A DNA stretch of 64,000 nt. It comes from Acidimicrobiales bacterium (lineage in GTDB: Bacteria; Actinomycetota; Acidimicrobiia; Acidimicrobiales; Aldehydirespiratoraceae). This document shows positions 44,362-52,402 of this stretch, in pieces; position 1 is the stretch's first letter, and each line of letters starts with the position of its first letter. The DNA lies in assembly GCA_041394245.1 (NCBI GenBank), contig JAWKIR010000002.1, positions 2,170,001 to 2,234,000 on the forward strand, in the 5' to 3' direction. The notes beneath the pieces were generated by a model. That model ran no database searches. It worked only from the letters and a program-made list of their open reading frames with translations, and was not told where the DNA came from. The position numbers and the translations under genes were made by a program.

Positions 44362-44378
44362 TAACTTCCCGGTACGAT
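44349..44378 (+). promoter_or_regulatory. Operator and -10 box of the thiolase gene
   Basis: TGTGAACGATCGCTAACTTC (44349-44368) is base-for-base the 20-mer found upstream of the acyl-CoA dehydrogenase. It is followed by -10 TACGAT (44373-44378), 7 nt before ATG 44386. The operator covers the -35 zone, a typical position for repression. Confidence 0.7.
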
Positions 44379-44385
44379 CGGGTCC

Positions 44386-45570
44386 ATGAGCGAACGTGAA
44401 GTAGTGATCGTCGATGCCGTGCGCAGCCCCATCGGGAAGCGCAACGGCGAACTGTCCACCATGCACAGCATCAACCTGTTGGGCGACGTGCAGAAGGCCA
44501 TCTTCGATCGGACCGGCATGGACCCGGCCGAGGTCGGCCAGGTCGTCGGCGGTTGTGTCGGTCAGGTCGGGATGCAGACGATGAACGTGGCCCGCAACGC
44601 GTGGCTCGCCGCCGGCCTGCCCCTCGAGGTCGCGGCAACGACCGTCGATGCCCAGTGCGGTTCGAGCCAGCAGGCGACGAACCTCGCGTACGCGATGGTC
44701 AAGGCCGGCGTCGTCGACTCGGCATTGTCGTGCGGCATCGAGCTGATGAGCCAGATCAAGATGGGCGCCACGATCCCCGATCCCGAAACCACCGGTGTGC
44801 CGGTCAACCAGCGCTACTGGGAGCACTACGAGTGGACCTCGCAGTTCGAAGGCGCCGAGCGGATCGCCGATCAGTGGGGCATCACCCGTGCCGACGCCGA
44901 CGCGTTCGGTCTGCGCAGCCAGTTGCTCGCGGCCAAGGCCCGGGCGGAGGACGCGTTCAGCACCCAGATCGTACCGATCGAGGTTCCTGTCCTCGACGAC
45001 GAGGGCAAGCCGACCGGTGAGACCACGACGGTCACGGCCGACGGCGGCATCCGCGACACCACCCTGGAGGCACTCGCGAGCCTGAAGCCCGTCGCCCGGG
45101 AGGACGGCGTGCACACCGCCGGTTCGGCGAGCCAGATCAGCGACGGCGCCGGCGCCGTGCTGATGATGACCCGGGAGAAGGCCGACGAGCTCGGCCTGAA
45201 GCCGCTGGCGAGGATCGTCGACACGTGCCTGGTCGGCACCGATCCCGTTCTCATGCTGACCGGCCCGATCGACGCCACCCGGAAACTGCTCGACGACAAC
45301 GGTCTCACCATGGACGACATCGGTGTCGTCGAGATCAACGAGGCGTTCGCGTCCGTCGTGTTGGCGTGGGAGAAGGAGTTCTCCCCGAACATGGACACCG
45401 TCAACCCCAACGGCGGGGCGATCGGTCTCGGTCATCCGTTGGGCGGCACCGGTGCGATCCTGCTGACGAAGGCCGTGCACGAGATGCAGCGTTCCGACAT
45501 CGAGTACGGCATCGTCACCATGTGCTGCGGTGGCGGCCTCGGCACCGGCACCCTCCTGCAAAAGCTCTGA
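44386..45570 (+). CDS. Acetyl-CoA acyltransferase (thiolase)
   Basis: Cleaves a 3-oxoacyl-CoA with CoA, the last step of beta-oxidation. The 394-residue protein has the nucleophilic Cys91 (VDAQCGSSQQA), the NEAFA motif, His350 (GLGHPLGGTGA) and the second catalytic Cys at 380-381 (MCCGGGLGTG). Length and motifs fit actinobacterial FadA5/FadA6-like thiolases, some of which act on sterol side chains; substrate is inferred only. It has a leaderless-type promoter and a 20-bp operator identical to that of the acyl-CoA dehydrogenase operon. Confidence 0.94.
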   Translation: MSEREVVIVDAVRSPIGKRNGELSTMHSINLLGDVQKAIFDRTGMDPAEVGQVVGGCVGQVGMQTMNVARNAWLAAGLPLEVAATTVDAQCGSSQQATNLAYAMVKAGVVDSALSCGIELMSQIKMGATIPDPETTGVPVNQRYWEHYEWTSQFEGAERIADQWGITRADADAFGLRSQLLAAKARAEDAFSTQIVPIEVPVLDDEGKPTGETTTVTADGGIRDTTLEALASLKPVAREDGVHTAGSASQISDGAGAVLMMTREKADELGLKPLARIVDTCLVGTDPVLMLTGPIDATRKLLDDNGLTMDDIGVVEINEAFASVVLAWEKEFSPNMDTVNPNGGAIGLGHPLGGTGAILLTKAVHEMQRSDIEYGIVTMCCGGGLGTGTLLQKL

Positions 45571-45591
45571 CCCCACCCCCTCCCCTTCGCG

Positions 45592-45642
45592 GATCTGTGT
45601 CGAGTTGCCCCCCGGCGCAGCCGGGGCAACTCGACACAGATC
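45592..45642. terminator. Perfect 20-bp inverted repeat between thiolase and DUF3048 genes
   Basis: Arms 45592-45611 (GATCTGTGTCGAGTTGCCCC) and 45623-45642 are exact reverse complements around an 11-nt loop that can also pair. It lies between convergent stop codons and has no T-run on either side. It is probably a bidirectional terminator, though such a long perfect stem could also be a dispersed hairpin repeat. Confidence 0.65.
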
Positions 45643-45661
45643 GATCAGGAGGCGGGGAGGT

Positions 45662-46894
45662 TCAGGCGAGCGTCGTCGCGCCTTCGGGGGCGAGTTCGAC
45701 CCAGGTGACGCCGGGGGTGAGGGCGACGGGGACACCGTCGGAGGTCGTCCATGTCGCGACGGACCGCAGGCTCGGCTTGGTCCAGGTCACCTCGATCACG
45801 TGGCCGTCGGTGAACACCCAGCCGCGCCCCGAGCCGAGGAACTGTTGTTCGAAGACCGTCGAACCGGCGGTGTCGACCGACCCGGTGGCGACCTGGCGCA
45901 CTTCGGCGACGATCACGTTCGCCGCGACGACCCGCTCGCCCTGCGCGTCGACGTGTTCGGACGTCCCCTGGGTCCGGAGCCAACCCCCGGCATCGGCATC
46001 CCAGTCCCATGTTGCGGTGACGGACGGGAACGTCACGGTGACGGTCGATGCCGGTTCGGCGGTCGACGGGAGCCCGATCGTTTCGTCGCGGTACTCGAAG
46101 TGCGGGGGCGGCGCACCGCCGTCTCCTCGGTCGGCGGCGACGTCGAGCAGCGTCTGCGCCTCACTCATCAGGTCGTAGGTCCCCGGCCGATCGGGTGAGC
46201 GGAAGTACTCACCACGGCTCTGAGCGCCGAGATCGACCATCGGTTGACGACGAAGCAACGCCGCGTGGACGAGGTTGGCGCCGGACCACGCGAACACCGG
46301 TTCGTTCAACGAGCCGATGAGCGCGATGTCGGTGGTGCGCCCGGAGCGAATCGGCCCCATCAGCGGGGCATGGGTGTGGAACACCACGGCCAGCCGGGTG
46401 AAGCCGCCCTCGATCATCTCCTCGTAGACGAGATCCGCCTGGGTGAGCGCTTCCTGCGGACGGCCCTTGCTGGTGTTGTCGATCTTCACCAGCACCGCCG
46501 GGCGGGTCTGGACCGCCGGATCGTCGAGGGCCAGGCCGGTCAGCGGTGCGATCCCTTCGGCTGCCGCGGCCGGGGGGAGAGCGACCGGGGCGACGATGTT
46601 GCGATCGATGTCGATCTGTCCGAGCACACCGCGATACGCGGGCTCACCCGCGAGAACCGAGATCCCGCCGAGCGTGCCGATGGGGTCGACGGTCACGGTC
46701 GGCGCCGGACCCCGGGTGGTCGGCGGACCGAGGGACGGTTCGGCGGTCGAGGTCGTGGATGAGCCGTCGGCGGGGGCGGTCGTGGTCGACCCGATCTCGT
46801 CGGGCCCGACATCGTCGCCATCTTCCCCACCGCACGCAGCGGCAACCAAGGAGAGAACGGCGACGGACGCGAGGGCGGCAACTCGGAGACGCAT
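45662..46894 (-). CDS. DUF3048-family lipoprotein
   Basis: A 410-residue exported protein. The signal MRLRVAALASVAVLSLVAAACGG ends in a lipobox Cys near residue 21, followed by an acidic and Thr/Ser/Pro-rich linker (to about 75). The mature part matches DUF3048 (YerB-like): PLTGLALDDPAVQTRPAVLVKIDN, RPQEALTQADLVYEEMIEGGFTRLAVVFHTHAP, IGPIRSGRTTDIALIG-like stretch, and a C-terminal VFEQQFLGSGRGWVFTDGHVIEVTWTK. Members are cell-surface proteins of unknown function. ATG 46894 is supported by TAGCGT 8 nt upstream. Confidence 0.9.
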   Translation of the reverse strand: MRLRVAALASVAVLSLVAAACGGEDGDDVGPDEIGSTTTAPADGSSTTSTAEPSLGPPTTRGPAPTVTVDPIGTLGGISVLAGEPAYRGVLGQIDIDRNIVAPVALPPAAAAEGIAPLTGLALDDPAVQTRPAVLVKIDNTSKGRPQEALTQADLVYEEMIEGGFTRLAVVFHTHAPLMGPIRSGRTTDIALIGSLNEPVFAWSGANLVHAALLRRQPMVDLGAQSRGEYFRSPDRPGTYDLMSEAQTLLDVAADRGDGGAPPPHFEYRDETIGLPSTAEPASTVTVTFPSVTATWDWDADAGGWLRTQGTSEHVDAQGERVVAANVIVAEVRQVATGSVDTAGSTVFEQQFLGSGRGWVFTDGHVIEVTWTKPSLRSVATWTTSDGVPVALTPGVTWVELAPEGATTLA

Positions 46895-46902
46895 GGCGGG
46901 CC

Positions 46903-46908
46903 ACGCTA
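46903..46908 (-). promoter_or_regulatory. -10 box (TAGCGT) for the DUF3048 gene
   Basis: TAGCGT ends 8 nt before ATG 46894, with no SD between. It lies in the 49-bp gap after the SnoaL-like gene. Confidence 0.5.
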
Positions 46909-46943
46909 CGGCGGATCGCCGCCGAGGCGTCGGCGGCCCACCC

Positions 46944-47471
46944 CTACCCACGATCGGACCAGAATTCCTGCCACGACGGATCGTCGTAGGGAATCGATCC
47001 GACACCGACCTGCGATGCCGGCCAGTTCGCCGGGGGTTGCGCCAACGGCGCTGCCTCGTCGTGACACCAACCGAGCCAGAGGAAGTGGCGTCGGCGGGTG
47101 AACCGCCACTCGCCGTCGATGCGCGCGTAGCGATCGTCGTACTTGATCAGCTGCTGGATGAAGCCTTCGCCGTGGTCGTCGATGAATCCGTGCGCCCACA
47201 CCGTGCCGGTGGCGTTGTCGGCGTCATCGAACTCCACGAGATGGTTGGCGACCAGTAGCACCGCCATCCCGACCTCGGCGAGCGATCCGCGAAAGAACGC
47301 CCGACACGCGTCGGGACCCTCTCCGTGGACGCCGAAGCGGGCGTCGGGCCGGTAGAGCGACGCGAGCTGGTCGAGGTCACGCCGATCGACGGCGTCGGCG
47401 TAGCGATACGCCAGCCGACGGATCTCCTCGGTGGCGACCACCTGTTCGATTGCGCTCATCGATTCCGACAT
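46944..47471 (-). CDS. SnoaL-like (nuclear transport factor 2 family) protein
   Basis: A 175-residue protein of the SnoaL_4 type: EQVVATEEIRRLAYRYADAVDRRDLDQLASLYRPDARFGVHGEG at the N-terminus, then FDDADNATGTVWAHGFIDDHGEGFIQQLIKYDDRYARIDGEWRFTRRRHFLWLGWC. The Tyr-Ala-Asp-x-x-Asp-x-x-Asp pattern and the RF.RR strand are common in ring-hydroxylating-associated and steroid-degradation proteins, but no reaction is assigned. ATG 47471 has GGAGG about 8 nt upstream. It diverges from a Gfo/Idh gene 42 bp away. Confidence 0.82.
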   Translation of the reverse strand: MSESMSAIEQVVATEEIRRLAYRYADAVDRRDLDQLASLYRPDARFGVHGEGPDACRAFFRGSLAEVGMAVLLVANHLVEFDDADNATGTVWAHGFIDDHGEGFIQQLIKYDDRYARIDGEWRFTRRRHFLWLGWCHDEAAPLAQPPANWPASQVGVGSIPYDDPSWQEFWSDRG

Positions 47472-47496
47472 CTTCTTCCCCTCCACGACCTGGCGG

Positions 47497-47506
47497 ACGC
47501 TACCGT
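47497..47506. promoter_or_regulatory. Overlapping divergent -10 boxes for the SnoaL-like and Gfo/Idh genes
   Basis: In ACGCTACCGT the minus strand reads TAGCGT (47502-47497) and the plus strand TACCGT (47501-47506), sharing two bases. The plus box lies 7 nt before GTG 47514 (leaderless); the minus box gives a leader of about 20 nt containing the SD of the SnoaL-like gene. Confidence 0.55.
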
Positions 47507-47513
47507 TCCCGCG

Positions 47514-48515
47514 GTGGACGACGCAGACCATCCGGCCGCCGTGCGTTTCGCCGTGATCGGTGTCGCCCATCCACACGCGATCATCCTGGCGGCAGGGCTG
47601 CTCGATGCCGGCGCCGAGTGCATCGGCTGGGTCGACTCACCCGGGGGCAACGACGGCGCGTTCACCGCGCTGTTCCCCGACGTCCCCGAGCGCGGGCTCG
47701 ACGACGTGCTGGCCGACGTCCCTGACCTCGCCGTGGTCGCGGCGGTGCCGAACGAGCGCGCCGATCTCGCCGCCGCCGCGATGCACGCCGGTGCCGACGT
47801 GCTCGTCGCCAAACCCGCCGTCACCGAAGCCGGACAGATCGACGCGATCGCCGCCGCCGTCGCCATCACCGGGAAACGCTGGTGGGTGGCCTTCACGGAA
47901 CACTTCACGAGCCGCGCCGTCCTGCGGGCCGACCGGCTCGTCGCCGACGGCCGGATCGGGCCCGTCCGCCACGTGCTCGGGCTCGGCCCCCACCGGCTCG
48001 GCGCAGCTCGACCGGACTGGTTCTTCGATCCCGCCCGGTCGGGTCCGATGCTCGCCGATCTGGCCAGCCACCAGATCCATCACGCTGCCCGGTTCCTCGG
48101 CACCACCGATCTGACCGTCCTCCACGCCCGAACGACCCCGGCACCGGGCCGGCCGCACCCCGAGATGCTCGGCGAGCTCCTGCTCGAGGGCGGCACGGGT
48201 TCGGCCTACATCAAGGTCGACTGGCTCACACCCGACGGACTCGACACGTGGGGCGACGTGCGGCTGATGATCACCGGCGATTCCGGCACCATCGAGGTGC
48301 GGGCGAACTGCGACCCCGGTGGCCTTCCCGGCGCCGACCACGTGATCGTCGTCGACCGGGTCGGAACCGAGCGGATCGACTGTGCCGGCGACGAGCTGAC
48401 CTGGGCCGCCACCCTCGTCGACGACGTGCGCAACGCCACCGAGCATCTCCTGACGACCGAGCACTGCCTCGCGGTCACGCGGACGGCTCAGGCCTGCGCC
48501 GACTCGACCACCTGA
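47514..48515 (+). CDS. Gfo/Idh/MocA-family NAD(P)-dependent oxidoreductase
   Basis: A 333-residue dehydrogenase of sugars, inositols or related polyols. The N-terminal Rossmann domain begins AVRFAVIGVAHPHAIILAAGLLDAG (GxxHxH form of the dinucleotide motif), followed by VLVAKPAVTEAGQIDAIAAA (the usual EKP is AKP). The C-terminal domain has SGPMLADLASHQIHHAARFLG, the GGxxxDxxxHxxD-type segment. GTG 47514 was chosen from the TACCGT box 7 nt upstream; GTG 47541 is an alternative. The 3' end overlaps the convergent gene by 28 bp. Substrate unknown. Confidence 0.87.
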   Translation: MDDADHPAAVRFAVIGVAHPHAIILAAGLLDAGAECIGWVDSPGGNDGAFTALFPDVPERGLDDVLADVPDLAVVAAVPNERADLAAAAMHAGADVLVAKPAVTEAGQIDAIAAAVAITGKRWWVAFTEHFTSRAVLRADRLVADGRIGPVRHVLGLGPHRLGAARPDWFFDPARSGPMLADLASHQIHHAARFLGTTDLTVLHARTTPAPGRPHPEMLGELLLEGGTGSAYIKVDWLTPDGLDTWGDVRLMITGDSGTIEVRANCDPGGLPGADHVIVVDRVGTERIDCAGDELTWAATLVDDVRNATEHLLTTEHCLAVTRTAQACADSTT

Positions 48516-48853
48516 TCCATGAAGCGCCCGATGACCGCCATCGCGGTGTCGAGGAACTCCCGACCCGCCTCGGTCGGCTCGGGGTCGATGACGACGCCGC
48601 ACGACAGATGGCACTCGTCGCCGTCGTCTCGGAAGACGAACGTCCGCTCGTAGAAGTCGAGCGGCATGTCGCCTTCGACCCGGGAACTGCGCCGCCAGGG
48701 CGGCTCGAGCGACAGGACCGTCTCGACGAGCGACTCGTCGTCGCCAATGCCCCGCTCGAGCGCGCCGAGGAAGGCGTCCCAGGCGTGTTCGCGAGACGCC
48801 AGGATGTGGCGCTCGAGCGACCGGGACGTGTAACGGACCTTCTTCTCGGCCAT
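48488..48853 (-). CDS. SRPBCC-like small protein
   Basis: A 121-residue alpha/beta protein. VRYTSRSLERHILASREHAWDAFLGALERG resembles the first strand and helices of the START/SRPBCC fold; VEGDMPLDFYERTFVFRDDGDECHLSCGVVIDPEP gives antiparallel strands, and a long C-terminal helix follows (GREFLDTAMAVIGRFMDQVVESAQA). Such proteins bind hydrophobic ligands; function is not known. ATG 48853 has GGAGG upstream and starts 5 bp after the cysQ stop, so it is the third gene of an SDR-cysQ operon. Confidence 0.7.
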   Translation of the reverse strand: MAEKKVRYTSRSLERHILASREHAWDAFLGALERGIGDDESLVETVLSLEPPWRRSSRVEGDMPLDFYERTFVFRDDGDECHLSCGVVIDPEPTEAGREFLDTAMAVIGRFMDQVVESAQA

Positions 48854-48858
48854 CGGAG

Positions 48859-49611
48859 TCACCTCCGCCCGCTCATCACCCGGGTGATCCCGTCGGCCAG
48901 CTCCGGCCGACAGATCACGAGTCCGGGCGACCACGGGTCGTCCTTGTTGAACCAGAGCTCACCGCCGTCGAGTCGGCACGCAACCAGGCCGGCTGCCTCG
49001 GCCACGGCCACGGGCGCGCACGAGTCCCATTCGTAGAGACCGCCACCGTGGACGTAGGCGTCGACCTCGCCGCGAACGACGGCCATCGCCTTCACGCCGG
49101 CGCTCCCGACGGCCAGCACCTCGGCCCCGAGACCATCGGCCAGCAGGCGACCGTCGATGTGGCGTCGGGACCGCGACACGAGGATCCGGGGACGTTCGCC
49201 CACCCGCGACATGATCGGCTGCGGGGTCGGTTCGGTCGCCCAGGTGGTGTCCCAACCCGGCACCGCGACAGCGCCGGCGGTCGGCTTGCCGTTCTCGACG
49301 AGCGCGACGTGCACCGCCCAGTGGTCGCTCCACCCGAAGTCGCTCGAGCCGTCGAGGGGATCGACGATCCAGACGCGGTCCGAGTCGAGTCGGGCCGGAT
49401 TGTCGCGGCCCTCCTCGGAGAGGACGATGTCGTCGGGTCGTTCGCGGGCGAGCTCACGAGTGATGAACTCGTGTGCCGAGCGGTCGCCGGTGTACTCGAT
49501 CGAGCTCCAGCCCCGCCGATTCGCATCCGGGTCCTCGAGCAATGCCACGAGGAGATCGCCCGTCTCGGAGGCGATGCGCGCCGCGAGCGCGTGATCGGAC
49601 GCGTCGGCCAT
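48859..49611 (-). CDS. cysQ: Inositol monophosphatase-family phosphatase (CysQ-like)
   Basis: A Mg2+-dependent, Li+-sensitive phosphatase (250 residues) that hydrolyses 3'-phosphoadenosine 5'-phosphate or inositol/fructose phosphates. Metal ligands are visible in LSEEGRD (Glu66, Glu67), IVDPLDGSSDF (Asp84, Asp87 and the DG motif) and YEWDSCAPVAVAEAAG near the C-terminus. The WDxCA form and length fit actinobacterial CysQ, but substrate is not certain. ATG 49611 begins 6 bp after the SDR stop; co-transcription is likely. Confidence 0.85.
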   Translation of the reverse strand: MADASDHALAARIASETGDLLVALLEDPDANRRGWSSIEYTGDRSAHEFITRELARERPDDIVLSEEGRDNPARLDSDRVWIVDPLDGSSDFGWSDHWAVHVALVENGKPTAGAVAVPGWDTTWATEPTPQPIMSRVGERPRILVSRSRRHIDGRLLADGLGAEVLAVGSAGVKAMAVVRGEVDAYVHGGGLYEWDSCAPVAVAEAAGLVACRLDGGELWFNKDDPWSPGLVICRPELADGITRVMSGRR

Positions 49612-49617
49612 CGGGGC

Positions 49618-50457
49618 TCAGATTTCCCAGCTGACCGGGTCGCCGCCATCGGCGATTCGCATGCCACGAGCCGCGACCTGCGGCCCGTACTGGGGATGGG
49701 GAAGGACGTAGAAGCGCTGGTGCCGCACCGCGTCGACGATGCGATCGGCCACCTCGTCGGGCGGAATCCCTCCGCTCACCAGATCGCGCACCGCGGCCCG
49801 CATCATCTCCTGCTCGGCCGTCGGTTCCTCGAGTGCGGCGGCCATGTGCTCGGGGAGATTCCGGTCGCTGTCGGCGATACCGGTGCGCACGAAGCCCGGG
49901 CACAGGACCGAGACGCTGAGATTGGTGTCGGCGGTCTCGAGGGCGAGGGTCTCACTCATCGCCACGACGGCGTACTTCGATGCCGTGTAGACCCCGAGCC
50001 CGGGGGTCGGCAGGAGGCCCGCCATCGAAGCGGTGTTGACGATGTGACACGGTTCGCCGTGGGCCACCATCGCCGCGCCGAAGGCCTTGATCCCGTGAGC
50101 GACGCCGAACAGGTTGACCCCGAGCGTCCACCGCCAGACGTCCATGTCGTCGGGCTCCAACATGGGGCCTCCGCCACCGACGCCGGCGTTGTTGAACAGC
50201 AGGTGGACATCGCCGAACTCGGCAGTCGCGGCCGCGGCCATGGCCTTGACCGAGTCGTAATCGGCCGTGTCGGTCACCACGCCGATGGCCCGGAAGCCGT
50301 CGGCCCGCAGCCGGGCCACCTCGGTGGTCAGCACCCGTTCCTCGATGTCGGCGATCACGAGGTTCATCCCCTCGCTTCCCAGCCGCTCTGCAGTCGCGAG
50401 GCCGATGCCGCTCGCGCCGCCCGTGATCACCGCCGTGCGGTCCTGGAAGTGCTCCAT
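49618..50457 (-). CDS. Short-chain dehydrogenase/reductase
   Basis: A 279-residue NAD(P)-dependent oxidoreductase with a complete active site: TGGASGIG (cofactor loop, 12-19), NNAG near 88-91, the catalytic Ser in NTASMAG and YTASK near 156-160. A C-terminal extension with SGGIPPDEVADRIVDAVRHQRFYVLPHP is typical of SDRs near lipid genes that act on long aliphatic or sterol-like substrates. First gene of the SDR-cysQ-SRPBCC run. GAGG lies about 9 nt before the ATG. Substrate unknown. Confidence 0.88.
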   Translation of the reverse strand: MEHFQDRTAVITGGASGIGLATAERLGSEGMNLVIADIEERVLTTEVARLRADGFRAIGVVTDTADYDSVKAMAAAATAEFGDVHLLFNNAGVGGGGPMLEPDDMDVWRWTLGVNLFGVAHGIKAFGAAMVAHGEPCHIVNTASMAGLLPTPGLGVYTASKYAVVAMSETLALETADTNLSVSVLCPGFVRTGIADSDRNLPEHMAAALEEPTAEQEMMRAAVRDLVSGGIPPDEVADRIVDAVRHQRFYVLPHPQYGPQVAARGMRIADGGDPVSWEI

Positions 50458-50498
50458 CCGCCGATCCTCGCACGTCTACGGGCCGAGCAACGAACGGG

Positions 50499-51089
50499 TC
50501 AATCCTTGACGTGCACCGACACCACATAGTCGCCGTCGTCGAAGGGTGCGCGATCCCATGTCGCCCATCGATGGACGGTCGACAGACCCGCCGTGCGGCA
50601 GTGCTGCTCATAGTCCTGCACAGCGAGGCGACCGCCACCGGTCTGGAATCCGGCGACCAGCAACCCGCCGGGACGGAGCTGGCCCGCCATGTTGGCGACG
50701 ACCGCGCCCTCGGTACCCGGGGCGACGAAGATCATCACATTGCCGGCCATCACCACGAGATCGAAGTCGCCGCCGGCATCGACGTCGAGGAGGTCGCCCA
50801 GCACCCAACGCTGCTCGGGGGCCTTGCGGCGGGCCTCTTCGAGCATCGGTTCGTCGAGGTCGACACCGACGGCATCCACCCCGCGCGCGGTGAGCTCGAT
50901 CGCGACACGACCGGTGCCGCAACCGGCATCGAGCACGCTCGCCGTCGCATCGATCCCGTGCTCTGCGAGCAAGCCCATGACCAGATCCGCCTCGCCGTGG
51001 ATCGACTCGCCCGCCTCGGCCATCGCCTTCCACCGGGCGTCGTAGTCGGCGCCGCGCGGCACATCGTCTCGTTCGCGCCACCGACTCAC
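50499..51089 (-). CDS. Class I SAM-dependent methyltransferase
   Basis: A 196-residue protein with the SAM-binding motif VLDAGCGTGRVAIELTARG (52-70), VDLDEPMLEEARRKAPEQRWVLGDL (acidic loop) and FDLVVMAGNVMIFV (motif IV). GGLLVAGFQTGG precedes the C-terminal strands. The methyl acceptor cannot be inferred. GTG 51089 starts 4 bp after the Crp-family gene stop, so the two form an operon. Confidence 0.85.
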   Translation of the reverse strand: MSRWRERDDVPRGADYDARWKAMAEAGESIHGEADLVMGLLAEHGIDATASVLDAGCGTGRVAIELTARGVDAVGVDLDEPMLEEARRKAPEQRWVLGDLLDVDAGGDFDLVVMAGNVMIFVAPGTEGAVVANMAGQLRPGGLLVAGFQTGGGRLAVQDYEQHCRTAGLSTVHRWATWDRAPFDDGDYVVSVHVKD

Positions 51090-51093
51090 GGCG

Positions 51094-51726
51094 TCACCCG
51101 AGTGCCGCGCCGCGCAGCGCCTGGAGGTCGGTGATGCTGATCCGTCGTCGACCGGTCGCGACGCAGCCCAGCTCGCGCAACGTCCGCAGCGATCGAGCCG
51201 TGGCTTCTCTGGTGGCGCCGATCCAGCCCGCCACGTCGTCCTGAGTGAGCGAGAGTCCGATCTCGACCGTCACGTCGGTGTGCTCGCCGTAGCGATCCGC
51301 GAGATCGAACAGGAGCATCGCCAGCCTCTGCGTGGTGTCGGCGCTGGCCCGCGCCGTCGTTCGATCGACCGCGTCGCGCAGATCGCGGCTGATCCGTTGC
51401 AACAGGGAGACGGCGTATCGGGGCTGGTCGGCCAGACCGGCCAGGAAGTCGTCGACGCCGATCTGCACGAGCTCCGACGCCTCGACCGCCACCGCGGTCG
51501 CCGACCGCGGACGACCGTCGAGGACACCGAGCTCTCCGAGCACGTCGCCCGGCTCCTTCATGGCGAGCACCAGCCGGCTCCCCGTCGGGGTGTTGACCTC
51601 GATGCGGACACGTCCGCTCAGCACGCCGTAGACCACGGCAGCACGGTCGCCCTCGTGGAACAGGGTCGCGCCGGCCTGCAGCCGGGTGACGGTCCCGCGT
51701 TCGGTGAGCAGATCGATCAGCGCCAC
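51094..51726 (-). CDS. Crp/Fnr-family transcriptional regulator (cyclic-nucleotide-binding type)
   Basis: A 210-residue DNA-binding protein. The N-terminal beta-roll ends in GELGVLDGRPRSATAVA, matching the phosphate-binding cassette of CRP (Glu, Arg-Ser-Ala), so cAMP or cGMP may be the effector. No Fnr-type Cys cluster is present. A C-terminal winged helix (LSLTQDDVAGWIGATREATARSLRTLRELG) provides the recognition helix. GTG 51726 is placed by a TAGCTT -10 box 8 nt upstream. It leads an operon with a methyltransferase. Confidence 0.9.
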   Translation of the reverse strand: MALIDLLTERGTVTRLQAGATLFHEGDRAAVVYGVLSGRVRIEVNTPTGSRLVLAMKEPGDVLGELGVLDGRPRSATAVAVEASELVQIGVDDFLAGLADQPRYAVSLLQRISRDLRDAVDRTTARASADTTQRLAMLLFDLADRYGEHTDVTVEIGLSLTQDDVAGWIGATREATARSLRTLRELGCVATGRRRISITDLQALRGAALG

Positions 51727-51734
51727 GGTGGATG

Positions 51735-51740
51735 AAGCTA
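51735..51740 (-). promoter_or_regulatory. -10 box (TAGCTT) for the Crp-family gene
   Basis: TAGCTT ends 8 nt before GTG 51726 within the 25-bp gap after the SufR-like gene; leaderless initiation is inferred. Confidence 0.5.
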
Positions 51741-51751
51741 GTGGCTCGGAA

Positions 51752-52402
51752 TCAACCGCGGGTCCGGATGCGATACACACACCGCTGGTCGCCGGACAGC
51801 AGGTGCTGGCTGCGCTCCACGACGCCCGCCGGTCCGATCGCAGCCCGGAACAGTTCGAGCTCGTTGCGACACAGGTTCTGGCATTCGGTCGCGGCCGCGC
51901 ACACCGGGCAATGGTGCTCGGTGAGCACGAGCTCGTCGCCGACGTGGTTCACCTCGGCCATGTAGCCCTGTCGGGTCCGCTGTTCGGCGAGCACGGAGGC
52001 TCGGCCGGCGACGTCGGACGGGTCGAGGTGCGCCATGCGCCGTTCGAGCTCGGCGAGGTGGTCACGGTCCCGAGCGGCGAGGACGGCCTCGATCGCATCC
52101 TCACCGAGCACGGCGCGCATCGTCTGCAACAGCTCGACCGTGAGGTCGCCATGGCGGTCGGGGAAGAGTTCGATGGCCAGCGGCGACAGGGCCCATCCGA
52201 TCGGCGGCCTGCCTCGCGTTCCCGTGACGAGGGTCTCGGCGTTGACCAGGCCGCGTTCCTCGAGCTCGACCAGTTGAGGCCGCACGGCCTGGGTGGTGAC
52301 CCCCAGCGCGTCGGCGATGGCCGCCGTGGTGCTCGCCCCGGCACGCTTGAGGTGATCGACGATGCGCCGTTGCGCGTCGCCGATCCCGATGGTCTCGTTC
52401 AT
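51752..52402 (-). CDS. SufR-like HTH regulator with C-terminal iron-sulfur cysteines
   Basis: A 216-residue regulator. The winged helix at about 10-60 (QRRIVDHLKRAGASTTAAIADALGVTTQAVRPQLVELEERGLV, then a wing with GTRGRPPIGW) is of the ArsR/DeoR-like SufR type. The C-terminus has Cys165, Cys168, Cys174, Cys178 and Cys208 in HHCPVCAA...LCRNELELFR...SGDQRCVYRI; SufR proteins bind a [4Fe-4S] cluster through three such Cys. suf genes are not in the window, so the target may differ, perhaps the divergent VOC gene. ATG 52402 follows TACCCT (52415-52410) by 7 nt. Confidence 0.85.
   Translation of the reverse strand: MNETIGIGDAQRRIVDHLKRAGASTTAAIADALGVTTQAVRPQLVELEERGLVNAETLVTGTRGRPPIGWALSPLAIELFPDRHGDLTVELLQTMRAVLGEDAIEAVLAARDRDHLAELERRMAHLDPSDVAGRASVLAEQRTRQGYMAEVNHVGDELVLTEHHCPVCAAATECQNLCRNELELFRAAIGPAGVVERSQHLLSGDQRCVYRIRTRG

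Noticed and set aside
43138..45735. 865-codon minus-strand frame antisense to esterase and thiolase
   Set aside because: Low-complexity charged sequence; the plus-strand genes are fully supported by motifs and promoters.
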